Below, in pieces: positions 53,878-61,721 of a stretch of 64,000 nucleotides of DNA (within the stretch, counting starts at the first letter, position 1; each line of letters begins with the position of its first letter). A program made the position numbers and the translations under genes. The notes under the pieces were generated by a model. The model was not told the DNA's origin. It did no database searches and was given only the letters and a program-made list of their open reading frames with translations. The stretch comes from BOG-908 sp963692875 (GTDB taxonomy: Bacteria; Pseudomonadota; Alphaproteobacteria; Acetobacterales; Acetobacteraceae). The DNA lies in assembly GCA_965198755.1 (NCBI GenBank), contig OZ240673.1, positions 3,100,001 to 3,164,000 of the forward strand. The letters run 5' to 3'.

Positions 53878-55275
53878 ATGGCACGGCCACTCATCGGGCG
53901 CACGGTTCGCAGGCTGCGGACCGAGCAGAACCTCTCGCAGCAGGCGCTCGCCGCCAAGCTGGGCATCTCGCCCAGCTACCTGAACCTCATCGAGCACGAC
54001 CAGCGCAACGTCACCGCCAGCCTGGTCATCAAGCTGGCCGAGATGCTGCGGGTGGACCTTGCGGCCCTGTCCGGCGCGCAGGAGCGCGAGCTCGAGTTTG
54101 GCCTGCGCGAGGTGTTCTCCGACCCGCTTCTCGGCACCGAAGCCATCCCGGACGCCGAGCTGGAAGGCGTGGCCAGCAACCCCAACGCGGCGCGCGCCGT
54201 GCTCGCCCTCTACCGTGCCTGGCGGGTGGCGCGCGAGGACGCCTCCGGCCTGGCTCTGCCCTCCGGCCGGCGCATCCTGCTGCCCAACGAGGAGGCGCGC
54301 GACGTCTTCCACGAACGCGGCAACTATTTCGCCGAACTGGAATCCGCGGCCGAAGGCATCGCCAACCAGCTGAACGTGACGCCGGCGGAGACCAACCACG
54401 CCATCGCCGAACGCCTGCGCCGCCTGCACCAGGTGAGCGTGCGCGTCAGCCCAATGGAAGACGCGCTGCGCCGCTACGAGCCGGAAACCCGCACGCTCAC
54501 GCTGTCAGAACAATTACCGCGCGAGAGCCGCGGCTTCCACATGGCGTTCCAGATCATCCTGCTGGAAGCACGCGACATGGTCGAAGCGCTGCTCACCCGC
54601 ATCGCACCCAGCTCGCCGGAAGCCGCCAGCCTGATCCGCATCGGGTTGCTGAACTACGCGGCCGCCGCGCTGCTGATGCCGTACACCGCGTTCCTCGACT
54701 CATCGCGTCTGCTGCGGCACGACGTGGACGCGCTCGCCGCCCGTTTCTGCGTCAGTTTCGAACAGGCCTGCCACCGCCTCAGTACTTTGCAGAAATCCGG
54801 CGCGCGCGGCATCCCGTTCTTCTTCCTGCGCGTGGACCCGGCCGGCAACGTCAGCAAACGTTTCTCCGCCGGCGGCTTTCCGTTCGCGCGCTACGGCGGC
54901 AGCTGCCCGCGCTGGGTGGTGCACGCGGCGTTCGCGACACCCGGCACGCTGCGCGTGCAGGTCGCACAACTGACGGATGGTGCCACGTTCCTCTGCTTCG
55001 CCCGTTGCATCGAAGGACCGGCTGCCGCCTGGGGCGAGCCGCCGCCCACGCACGTGATCGCCATGGGCTGCGACGTGGCGCATGCTGGCGAGGTGGTCTA
55101 CGGCGACGGGCTGGCACTGGAACAGGCGGCGGTGGGAATCGGGCTCTCGTGCCGCCTGTGCGACCGGCAGAACTGCCGCAGCCGGGCGTTTCCGCCGCTG
55201 GAACATCGGTTGGCACTGGATCCGAACTTGGAGAGTGATAGTCCTTATCGGTTCGAGCCGGTGGGACGGAAGTAA
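53878..55275 (+). CDS. XRE-family regulator of short-chain fatty acid/acetate metabolism (ScfR/RamB type)
   Basis: A 465-residue transcription factor. N-terminal helix-turn-helix RRLRTEQNLSQQALAAKLGI and SPSYLNLIEHDQRNVTASL; a central IrrE/peptidase-like domain (GFHMAFQIILLEARDMVEAL); and a C-terminal cysteine domain (GLSCRLCDRQNCRSRAFPPL). This architecture matches regulators of acetate and propionate genes such as RamB. Its position divergent from aceA makes isocitrate lyase the probable target. ATG 53878 is just beyond AB element 28. Confidence 0.9.
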   Translation: MARPLIGRTVRRLRTEQNLSQQALAAKLGISPSYLNLIEHDQRNVTASLVIKLAEMLRVDLAALSGAQERELEFGLREVFSDPLLGTEAIPDAELEGVASNPNAARAVLALYRAWRVAREDASGLALPSGRRILLPNEEARDVFHERGNYFAELESAAEGIANQLNVTPAETNHAIAERLRRLHQVSVRVSPMEDALRRYEPETRTLTLSEQLPRESRGFHMAFQIILLEARDMVEALLTRIAPSSPEAASLIRIGLLNYAAAALLMPYTAFLDSSRLLRHDVDALAARFCVSFEQACHRLSTLQKSGARGIPFFFLRVDPAGNVSKRFSAGGFPFARYGGSCPRWVVHAAFATPGTLRVQVAQLTDGATFLCFARCIEGPAAAWGEPPPTHVIAMGCDVAHAGEVVYGDGLALEQAAVGIGLSCRLCDRQNCRSRAFPPLEHRLALDPNLESDSPYRFEPVGRK

Positions 55276-55405
55276 GCAAGGCCTTCTTTTCTGAAGAAAA
55301 GAAGCAAAAGACTTTTGGTCCTGCTGTCGCGAAGTTTCTGCAACGCGCGCTTAAGGGAACAAAAGTTTTTTGGTTCTTTTTTTCAAAAAAGAACCGCTTG
55401 CCTTT
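55274..55405 (-). repeat. AB element 29 (full, B-to-A)
   Basis: Directly follows the regulator stop. B arm of the CTTTTCT class; centre CTGCTGTCGCGAAG ... CAACGCGCGCTTAAGG; A arm ends CCGCTTGCCTTT towards mazF. Confidence 0.95.
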
Positions 55406-55432
55406 ACTATCACTGGTCGAGATTTCGGGCGA

Positions 55433-55807
55433 TTAATCGATCCCCGCCAGCACCGCCAACTTCCCGCGCACCTCTGCAAGCACCACCGCCGGCACCGCGC
55501 CACCCGCCCAGCTCACCGGCCGCGCCATCGTGTCCACGCTGCGCACGTGGCTCGTCAGCACCTCGCCGGCCACCGCCAGCCCTGACGGCAACACCACGCT
55601 CGTCCCAAACGGACGCACGCGCGACGCGATCGGGCAGACGATCGCCAACCGCGTCGCCTGCCAGAACGGCCGGGGAGAGATCACCAAAGCAGGCCGCCGG
55701 CCGCTCTGTTCACGGCCGATGCGCGGGTCGAAATCCAGCCAGATCAGGTCGCCGGCGTTTGGCTCGTAGCCAGGGTCAGTCAACCGCTTCCCGGCCCTGG
55801 TCGTCAC
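55433..55807 (-). CDS. mazF: MazF/PemK-type toxin (mRNA interferase)
   Basis: A ribosome-independent endoribonuclease toxin. The 124-residue protein has PNAGDLIWLDFDPRIGREQS, GRRPALVISPRPFW, AIVCPIASRVRPFGTSVVLP and VLTSHVRSVDTMARPV, all MazF blocks. ATG 55807 overlaps the mazE end by 32 bases. The pair is flanked by AB elements 29 and 30 in opposite orientation, A arms inward. Confidence 0.93.
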   Translation of the reverse strand: MTTRAGKRLTDPGYEPNAGDLIWLDFDPRIGREQSGRRPALVISPRPFWQATRLAIVCPIASRVRPFGTSVVLPSGLAVAGEVLTSHVRSVDTMARPVSWAGGAVPAVVLAEVRGKLAVLAGID

Positions 55808-56045
55808 CCCAGTCGAACGCGTCCGACATGGCTGCCGGCGTCAGGCCAGCCAGCATCTCCGACAGCTCGGAGCGCACCGGCATGGAGATGACGATGTGGT
55901 CGCCCTCGGCCTGCATCTCCACGCGCGCGCCTTCGGTCAGGCGAAAACGCCCCGCGAGGTCCTTCGGGATGCGCAAGCCAAGGCTGTTGCCCAGCGTGTC
56001 AGGTGAACTTGCATAACTAAAAGATGGCCGGAACGGGACTTCCAC
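55776..56045 (-). CDS. mazE: MazE-type AbrB-fold antitoxin
   Basis: Neutralises MazF. The 89 residues contain the AbrB-like NSLGLRIPKDLAGRFRLTEG and ARVEMQAEGDHIVIS, then an acidic toxin-binding tail (AAMSDAFDWGDDQGREAVD). Where family members have KWGNS this protein has DTLGNS. The start is probably GTG 56045 (VEVPFRPSFSYA); further upstream the frame enters AB element 30. Confidence 0.87.
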   Translation of the reverse strand: MEVPFRPSFSYASSPDTLGNSLGLRIPKDLAGRFRLTEGARVEMQAEGDHIVISMPVRSELSEMLAGLTPAAMSDAFDWGDDQGREAVD

Positions 56046-56068
56046 GCAAGCGCGTCCTCGCGGTGGCG

Positions 56069-56223
56069 AAGGCAAGGCAAGCGGTTCTTTTTTGAAAAAA
56101 AGAACCAAAAAACTTTTGGTCTCGTAGGGCGCGGTTTGTTGAAACGTGTCGTTCAGCAGTCTGCGACAGCCGAGATAAAAGCTTTTTGCTTCTTTTTCTC
56201 GAAAAAGAAGCGCTTGCTTTGCC
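56069..56223 (+). repeat. AB element 30 (full, A-to-B, long centre)
   Basis: Long-centre subgroup (GTTGAAACGTGTCGTTCAGC then TCTGCGACAGCC). B arm of the CTCGAAAAA class, ending GCGCTTGCTTTGCC beside the peptidase stop. It forms the mazE upstream region. Confidence 0.95.
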
Positions 56224-56228
56224 TCACC

Positions 56229-58481
56229 TTACGACCGCTTCCCCTCCACAATCTCCCGCGCCGCGTCCAACCGCGCGCTATACGCATCCAGCGCCGCCGC
56301 CGTCGCGTGCGCATATTTGTCAGCGTCCGCCCAGCGGCGTTCCTCGACCGCCTCGCGCACCGCCGGCAGCGTCTTCGCCGCGTAGCCGGTAAAGCGTCCC
56401 GGCGCGAAGATCAGGTTCTTGTACCAAGGCCGCCCAGGCAGGCCGGCCTCTGGCGCCAGCGTCTGGTCGATCGTCAGCATCGCCTGCTGCAGTTTCGCGA
56501 GGCGGTCCGGCGGCAGGCTGGCGCCATCATGGGCCAGCGCCGTGTCGTAGGCGTGCGCGCTCTGCTTCAGCTTGGTCACCGCGTCGTCGAGCACGGCGAG
56601 CTCCACCGCCGGCACCGGACCCAGCGCCTCGGGCGGCGCGCTCGTCCGCGTCGGGTCGGCGGCCAGCGTGTAGTCGTGCTCGCGCAGCAGGGAGGCCTGC
56701 GTCTCGGCGGTCTGCCGCGCGGTCTCGAGCTGCTTTTTCAGATCCGTCAGGTAGCCCGCCACCGCATCGGCGAAGTCGCCGGCGCGCTGCTGCGGCAGGG
56801 CGGCGTCGGCGATGCGCAGCACCGCGCGGCCGACCGTCTTGGCCAGCAGCGCGTCGTAGACGAAGCTTGGGTCGACGAAGCGGCTGTGGTGTTCCCAGGT
56901 GTCGTAGGCGGAGTGGTAGACGCCGCCGGCCTCGCCCTCGCCGCCGTAGCCGAAGTTCAGCGCCGGCAGGCCGAGATGCTGCAGGAAGCTGGAGAAGTCC
57001 GACCCCGACCCGAGAGCTGCAACCGGGATGTCGCGGCCCGGGTCGGCGAGCTCGCGGGCGTCGGCCAGCTCGCGCGGTGTCGCACCCGGCTCGGTGGCGC
57101 CCACCCGGACGGCGGCGCGCAGGCGATGGGCCACCGAGACGTGGGTTTCCGGGTCGGTGACGTCGGCGGCCACCCCGCTTACGAAGTGGCGGAAATCCGG
57201 GCTGCCGCCGGCGTCGAGCAGGCCGCGGGCGTTCTCGTCGGAGTTGATGTAGATGACCGCGTGCTTCTTCAGGTCGTCGGCGTGGGTCTCGGCCCACTCG
57301 GTCGAGCCGATCAGGCCCGGCTCCTCGGCGTCCCAGCTGGCGTAGATGATGGTGCGCTTCGGCTTGTAGCCGGCGTGGACCAGACGGCCGATCGCCTGCG
57401 CCTCGGCCAGCAGGGCGGACTGGCCGCTCAGCGGGTCGCTGGCGCCGAACACCCAGCCGTCGTGGTGGTTGCCGCGCACCACCCATTGGTCCGGCAGCTC
57501 GGCGCCGCGCATGGTGGCGATCACGTCGTAGATCGTCTTCTGGCTCCAGTCGGACTTCACCGCCAGGTGCACCGGTGCCGGGCCGGGGCCCACGCGGTAG
57601 GTGATCGGCATGGTGCCGCGCCAGTCCGCCGGCACCGGCTGGCCGCCCATCGTCGCGAGCAGATGGATGGCGTCGGCGTACGAGATGGGCAGCGCCGGTA
57701 TCTTCAGGATCACCGGCGCGTCTGCGCGGTCGATCCGGTGGGCCTCGGCGGTGGCACCCACGCCGGGGGTGAGCGGGTCGCCGGGGTAGAGCGGCATGTC
57801 GGCCACCGAGCCGCGCTGGATGCCCTGCGGCGGCCGCATCGGGCCGTTCGGGTAGACGCGGTCCATGCTGTAGCCGTCCTGCGCGGGGTCCGAGTAGATG
57901 ATGCAGCCGATGGCGCCGTGGTCCTGTGCCAGCTTCGGCTTCAGGCCGCGCCAGCCGTGGCCGTAGCGGGTGATGACGATCTTGCCGCGCACGTCGACGC
58001 CCAGCCGCTCGAGCTGTTTGTAGTCGTCCTGCATGCCGAAGTTGACGTAGACGAGCGGGGCGGTGACGTCGCCGTCGCCCTGGTAGGCCAGGTAGGCGGG
58101 CAGCGCGTCTGCTGTGCGGGCGGAGGTGGCGTCGCCGGGGACGGCGCGTTCCTGCAAGGTGGCGCGGAACGGGGTAGGAGCGGTGGTCTCCAGCACCTCG
58201 GAAAGGGGCGTGGGGTAGAGCACCTGGAAAGTCTCAATGTGGGCGTCCCAACCCCATTGCTGGAACAAATGCAGCTCGAACTCGGCGTTCGCCTTGTCGT
58301 GCGCGGAGCCCACCTGGTTGGGCTCGCTGGCCATCTGCTTCAGCCAGCCGCCGATCTCGTCGGGTTTGATCTCCGCGTCGAAGCGCTGCTCTAGCGTGGC
58401 CTGGTCGGCCTGCGGCTGGGCGTGCAGCAGCACCGGGGCGGCGAGTGCGATGGTGGCGAGGAGGGCGGTTCGGCGGCGCAT
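56229..58481 (-). CDS. Exported M28B metallopeptidase, NAALADase/glutamate carboxypeptidase II-like
   Basis: A 750-residue protein with a signal peptide (MRRRTALLATIALAAPVLLH), a PA domain (VRGKIVITRYGHGWRGLKPK; GAIGCIIYSDP) inserted before the M28 catalytic domain, and a transferrin-receptor-like dimerisation domain at the C-terminus. Zinc ligands are present: GNHHDGWVFGASDPLSGQSA (His, Asp), SWDAEEPGLIGSTEW (Glu-Glu), INSDENARG (Asp) and YHSAYDTWEH (His). It probably trims acidic C-terminal residues from peptides in the periplasm. Confidence 0.94.
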   Translation of the reverse strand: MRRRTALLATIALAAPVLLHAQPQADQATLEQRFDAEIKPDEIGGWLKQMASEPNQVGSAHDKANAEFELHLFQQWGWDAHIETFQVLYPTPLSEVLETTAPTPFRATLQERAVPGDATSARTADALPAYLAYQGDGDVTAPLVYVNFGMQDDYKQLERLGVDVRGKIVITRYGHGWRGLKPKLAQDHGAIGCIIYSDPAQDGYSMDRVYPNGPMRPPQGIQRGSVADMPLYPGDPLTPGVGATAEAHRIDRADAPVILKIPALPISYADAIHLLATMGGQPVPADWRGTMPITYRVGPGPAPVHLAVKSDWSQKTIYDVIATMRGAELPDQWVVRGNHHDGWVFGASDPLSGQSALLAEAQAIGRLVHAGYKPKRTIIYASWDAEEPGLIGSTEWAETHADDLKKHAVIYINSDENARGLLDAGGSPDFRHFVSGVAADVTDPETHVSVAHRLRAAVRVGATEPGATPRELADARELADPGRDIPVAALGSGSDFSSFLQHLGLPALNFGYGGEGEAGGVYHSAYDTWEHHSRFVDPSFVYDALLAKTVGRAVLRIADAALPQQRAGDFADAVAGYLTDLKKQLETARQTAETQASLLREHDYTLAADPTRTSAPPEALGPVPAVELAVLDDAVTKLKQSAHAYDTALAHDGASLPPDRLAKLQQAMLTIDQTLAPEAGLPGRPWYKNLIFAPGRFTGYAAKTLPAVREAVEERRWADADKYAHATAAALDAYSARLDAAREIVEGKRS

Positions 58482-58545
58482 GCGGCGTGGCTCCGGGGTG
58501 GCTGGGCGGAGCCAAGCAGGATTGCGGGGGGCGCGCTACCCGTTA

Positions 58546-58600
58546 GGGAAGCAAGCAAGGCCTTCTTTTTTGAAAAAAAGAAGCAAAAAACTTTTGATTT
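58546..58600 (-). repeat. AB element 31 (solo B arm)
   Basis: GAAGCAAGCAAGGCC, the TTTTTT-class hairpin and GCAAAAAACTTTTG, then unrelated sequence. Lies between the peptidase start and the tRNA. Confidence 0.92.
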
Positions 58601-58657
58601 CTGGGCTTGGTTGACTTGCAGGGGTGCGCGGGGATAACAGGCGCCGCTCTGGCGGAT

Positions 58658-58732
58658 GGCGACGTAGCTCAGCGGTAGAGCAGGGGAATCATAATCCCTT
58701 GGTCGGGTGTTCAAGTCACCCCGTCGCTACCA
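58658..58732 (+). tRNA. tRNA-Met (CAT), elongator type
   Basis: 75 bases folding as a cloverleaf: acceptor GGCGACG paired with CGTCGCT, D arm TAGCTCAGCGGTAGAGC, anticodon stem GGGGA/TCCCT with loop ATCATAA (anticodon CAT), T arm GGGTGTTCAAGTCACCC and encoded CCA. G1 pairs with U72, unlike the unpaired 1:72 of initiator tRNA, and the anticodon stem lacks three consecutive G:C pairs at its base, so it is the elongator. Confidence 0.95.
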
Positions 58733-58751
58733 TCGGATTTTCGACTGTTCT

Positions 58752-58880
58752 CAAGCAAGCAAGCGGTTCTTTTTTGAAAAGAGAACCAAAAACTTTGTTT
58801 CCTGGGTAGCCGCTGCCGGGGGTTGCGCGACAGCAGGGAAAGAGTTTTCGCCGCTATTTTCGGAAACGCATGCCTTGCCC
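58752..58880 (+). repeat. AB element 32 (full, A-to-B, decayed)
   Basis: A arm with GAAAAGAGAACC; centre GGGTAGCCGCTGCCGGGGG, box GCGCGACAGC; B arm worn to GAGTTTTCGCCGC ... GCATGCCTTGCCC. It starts 20 bases after the tRNA. Confidence 0.87.
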
Positions 58881-58990
58881 TCTTCGCTAGGAACTGAGGA
58901 AATCGTATCCAGGTTACCTGGTGTCATCTCGCTCGCCGACCGGGACTGAACAGGCAACGCACAAGCCCTGCCAAGCCAAGGACGCCCACC

Positions 58991-59464
58991 ATGAGGATAC
59001 TCGCCGCCGGACTGCTTCTCGCATGCCTCGCCGTCCACCCGCAGCAGGCCGCAGCCACCACCGGCCTCGTCGTGCAGGGCGACAACGCCGGCTTCAAATA
59101 CGTCCCCGCCCCCGCCTCCCTGCCCAAGGGCACCCAGGTCAGCAACCTGCTCGGCGACCCCTCCCAGCCCGGCCCCTTCGTGCTACGGCTGATCTTCCCG
59201 CCGTACACCGACATTAAGCCGCACACCCACTCCAAGCCGGAAACCGTTACAATCCTGTCCGGCTCGATCTACCACGGGCACGGCGCCACGCTGGTCCGCG
59301 CGAACGGCACCGAGCTGACCGCCGGCGGCTTCGTCTACCTGCCGCAAGGCATGCCCCACTCGCTCTGGACCACGGACCAGCAGGCCGTGATCCAGGTTTC
59401 CGGCACCGGCCCGTTCGGCCTGCAATACGTCAACCCAGCCGACGATCCGAGCCGCGCGAAGTAG
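58991..59464 (+). CDS. Exported cupin-domain protein
   Basis: A 157-residue protein: signal peptide (MRILAAGLLLACLAVHPQQA), then one cupin barrel with PPYTDIKPHTHSKPETVTIL (metal-binding HxH and E) and LPQGMPHSLWTTDQQAVIQV (second motif His). Single-domain periplasmic cupins of this kind are often of unknown role. It stands alone after the tRNA. Confidence 0.87.
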   Translation: MRILAAGLLLACLAVHPQQAAATTGLVVQGDNAGFKYVPAPASLPKGTQVSNLLGDPSQPGPFVLRLIFPPYTDIKPHTHSKPETVTILSGSIYHGHGATLVRANGTELTAGGFVYLPQGMPHSLWTTDQQAVIQVSGTGPFGLQYVNPADDPSRAK

Positions 59465-59926
59465 CGCCCACCGCGCTCACTGCACGGGCAGCAAGGTCTC
59501 TCCGTCGTGCGGCGTCTGACCCATCCAAGCAGGCTCGCCTTGTCAGCCCCCGGCGCACACCGGGTGAAGCGGGTGGTTCGTCTCGGCTTGCCGAGAGCGG
59601 TTGAGCTTGCAGGCAACGTTGTCTCTGCCGCTCTCGCCGGGGCGGCGCGTCGGCGGGTGGGTGTTCCCAGCATCTAACGACCTGCCCAAGCCCAGGTCCG
59701 GACCTGCACGCCGCGGCGCTGCGGTCCGTCAAGGTTGCAACCGGCCGCGTCCAGCAGCCGGTCTGACGCAGCAGGCCCTGACCGCCCACCCTGGCCTGCC
59801 GATGCGCACACCAACATGCTATCAGCGCCCACAGGCGCGGCACCGCCGCCCTCCCAGGAACCCGCCCGCTTCTGTGCAAACGCGCTTTCCGCCCCAGTTT
59901 CCGAGACAACGCTCACAAGGGTAGCC
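59465..59926. other. Spacer before the YcaO gene
   Basis: About 460 bases without a supported gene or AB element. One + strand frame stays open from 59601 to 59924 but its product (Pro/Arg/Ser-rich) is not recognisable. Confidence 0.4.
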
Positions 59927-59992
59927 ATGCACCACAAGGCTCACGGCCAAGCCTACCTGCAGCCCCGTTCGCCGGGTCAGCCCCGCCGATGA
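59927..59992 (+). CDS. 21-residue peptide ORF coupled to the YcaO gene
   Basis: ATG 59927 with AAGGG 7 bases upstream; product MHHKAHGQAYLQPRSPGQPR plus one Arg; TGA overlaps the ycaO ATG (ATGA). It has a plausible ribosome site, unlike most short frames here. It contains one Ser and no Cys or Thr, so it is a poor candidate for an azoline precursor; a coupling leader peptide is more likely. Confidence 0.45.
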   Translation: MHHKAHGQAYLQPRSPGQPRR

Positions 59993-61482
59993 ACGACCTC
60001 GCCGGCGTCGCCCAGGCCTTTCAGGACAGCCTGCCCCGCGGTGCCGAGGTGATCGTCTCGCGCATCGACAGCCTGGACCGCATCGGCGTCCCCGTGGTCC
60101 AGGCCGTGCTGCTGGGCCCCGACAGCCCTGCGCTGTCCGGCTACGGCTACGGCGTGACCGAGCTGGAGGCACGCGTCGGCGCACTCGGCGAGCTGTGCGA
60201 GGAAGCCCATGTCGGCGCCACCATCGCCGCCGCCCCGCAGACCCTCGCCAGCTATGCAGCCCTGGCCGCGCGCCTGGGCGAACACGCGGTGCTCGACCCG
60301 CTGACGCTGTGCCTGCCGGCCGGCTCGGCCTACACGCCCGACATGCCGCTCTCCTGGGTCGCCGGCCAGCGCTGGCCGGACGCAGCACCGGTGATGGTGC
60401 CGGCCGAGTGGGTGGCGGCGCACCCCTACCAGCTCGCCGCGCCGGCGCGGCTGATCACGCCCATCACCAACGGCCTGGGCGCCGGCTTCGACCTGCCACA
60501 CGCTTTGGCGCACGCCTTGATGGAGCTGCTGCAGCGCGACGGCAACAGCCTCACCTACCGCGCGCTGGACCAGGGCGTGGTGGTCGACCTGCCGCAAGGC
60601 GCGCTCGGCGACGTCGACGACCTGCTGGCTCGCCTGCACGCGCTCGGCATCCGCCCGGTCGTCAAGCTGGCCGACACCAGCTTCGGACTCTCCAACCTCT
60701 ATGTCATGGGCGATGATGACGGCCCGGCCCACTTCACCCTGCAGCTCAGCGCCTGCGGCGAGGCGTCCCATCCGGACCGCGCCCGGGCCCTGCGCAAGGC
60801 GCTGCTGGAATACATCGGCTCGCGCTCCCGCAAAGCGGCGACGCACGGTCCGGTGGAGACGGCGCGGCGCGTGCTGCCGCCGGCCTACCTGGCCCGCCTG
60901 CTCGCCGTCCCGCCGGCCGCCGAAGAGCCGCGCGCGCTGCAGGCGATGGCCGAGTGGCTGGGGCTGGACGCGGCAGCCTTGCGCCAGCTGCTGGCCGGCC
61001 CGGTGCAGCGCCGCACGCGCGGCATCTCGTTTGCCGACCTGCCCGACGCACCGGCGGCCGACGTCGCCACCTCCTCCGCCCGGCTCGACTATCTGGCGAC
61101 CCGGCTGGCGGAAGCCGGGCTCGGCATCGTCTGGGTGGATTGCTCGCCGGCAGACGGGCCGGTGCGCGTGGTGCGCGCCATCGTGCCGGGACTGGAGAGC
61201 GAAACCATGAGCTACCACCGCCTCGGCCGGCGCGGGGTCGCCAGGCTGCGCGCCCGCCGCGACCCGCTGCTGCTCGACGCACCTCGCGACGGCGCCCTGC
61301 GCGTGCGCCTGCGCCCCGAGGACGAGGCAGCCTGCGGCGGGCCAGCCTGGTTCGACGCGGCACTCGCAGCACGGCTGACCGATCCGCTCTACCCGCTGTA
61401 TCGTGAATGCGGGCCGTTCGCCGCACAGCGGCTGCTGGCCGGAAGCCGGCTTCATCGGGCGGATGCTGAAGCTGCGTGCTAG
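59989..61482 (+). CDS. YcaO-domain protein
   Basis: YcaO enzymes use ATP to activate peptide backbone amides, making azolines, amidines or thioamides in RiPPs or modifying proteins. The 497-residue protein has the family N-terminus SRIDSLDRIGVPVVQAVLLG and YGYGVTELEARVGALGELCE, and ATP-site acidic positions in LPHALAHALMELLQRDGNSL (Glu about residue 179). Where many have EAIQSR it has EYIGSRSRK. The remaining 180 residues are less conserved and end without the PxPxP tail of RiPP cyclodehydratases. No TfuA, dehydrogenase or precursor gene is adjacent. Confidence 0.85.
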   Translation: MNDLAGVAQAFQDSLPRGAEVIVSRIDSLDRIGVPVVQAVLLGPDSPALSGYGYGVTELEARVGALGELCEEAHVGATIAAAPQTLASYAALAARLGEHAVLDPLTLCLPAGSAYTPDMPLSWVAGQRWPDAAPVMVPAEWVAAHPYQLAAPARLITPITNGLGAGFDLPHALAHALMELLQRDGNSLTYRALDQGVVVDLPQGALGDVDDLLARLHALGIRPVVKLADTSFGLSNLYVMGDDDGPAHFTLQLSACGEASHPDRARALRKALLEYIGSRSRKAATHGPVETARRVLPPAYLARLLAVPPAAEEPRALQAMAEWLGLDAAALRQLLAGPVQRRTRGISFADLPDAPAADVATSSARLDYLATRLAEAGLGIVWVDCSPADGPVRVVRAIVPGLESETMSYHRLGRRGVARLRARRDPLLLDAPRDGALRVRLRPEDEAACGGPAWFDAALAARLTDPLYPLYRECGPFAAQRLLAGSRLHRADAEAAC

Positions 61483-61510
61483 GGGCGTTCGGCTTGCAGT
61501 GGCTTCGACC

Positions 61511-61663
61511 AGGCAAGGCAAGCAGTTCTTTTTTGAAAAAAAGAACCAAAAAACTTTTGTCTCTCTCGGGTGTGCCGTGGTGAGACGCCTTGTTTCAGCC
61601 GTCCGCGACAGCGCGCCCAAAAGCTTTTTGCTTCTTTTTCTCGAAAAAGAAGGCGCTTGCTTT
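61511..61663 (+). repeat. AB element 33 (full, A-to-B, long centre)
   Basis: Long-centre subgroup with GGTGAGACGCCTTGTTTCAG and CCGTCCGCGACAGC; B arm of the CTCGAAAAA class. Lies 58 bases before the opgH-like ATG. Confidence 0.95.
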
Positions 61664-61721
61664 CTACTGAGGCGGCGGTCGCAATTGAGAGCGTCTTTCG
61701 ACTTGCCCGCCCAGTGCACCC

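Noticed and set aside
58658..58732. Initiator tRNA-fMet
   Set aside because: Positions 1 and 72 can pair (G:U) and the anticodon stem lacks the three consecutive G:C pairs of initiators; elongator Met fits better. A tRNA-Ile2 with modified CAT is a less likely alternative.
59601..59924. 108-codon ORF before the YcaO peptide as a RiPP precursor
   Set aside because: Pro/Arg-rich composition, no leader-like or core-like segments, no ribosome site; probably a GC-rich random frame.
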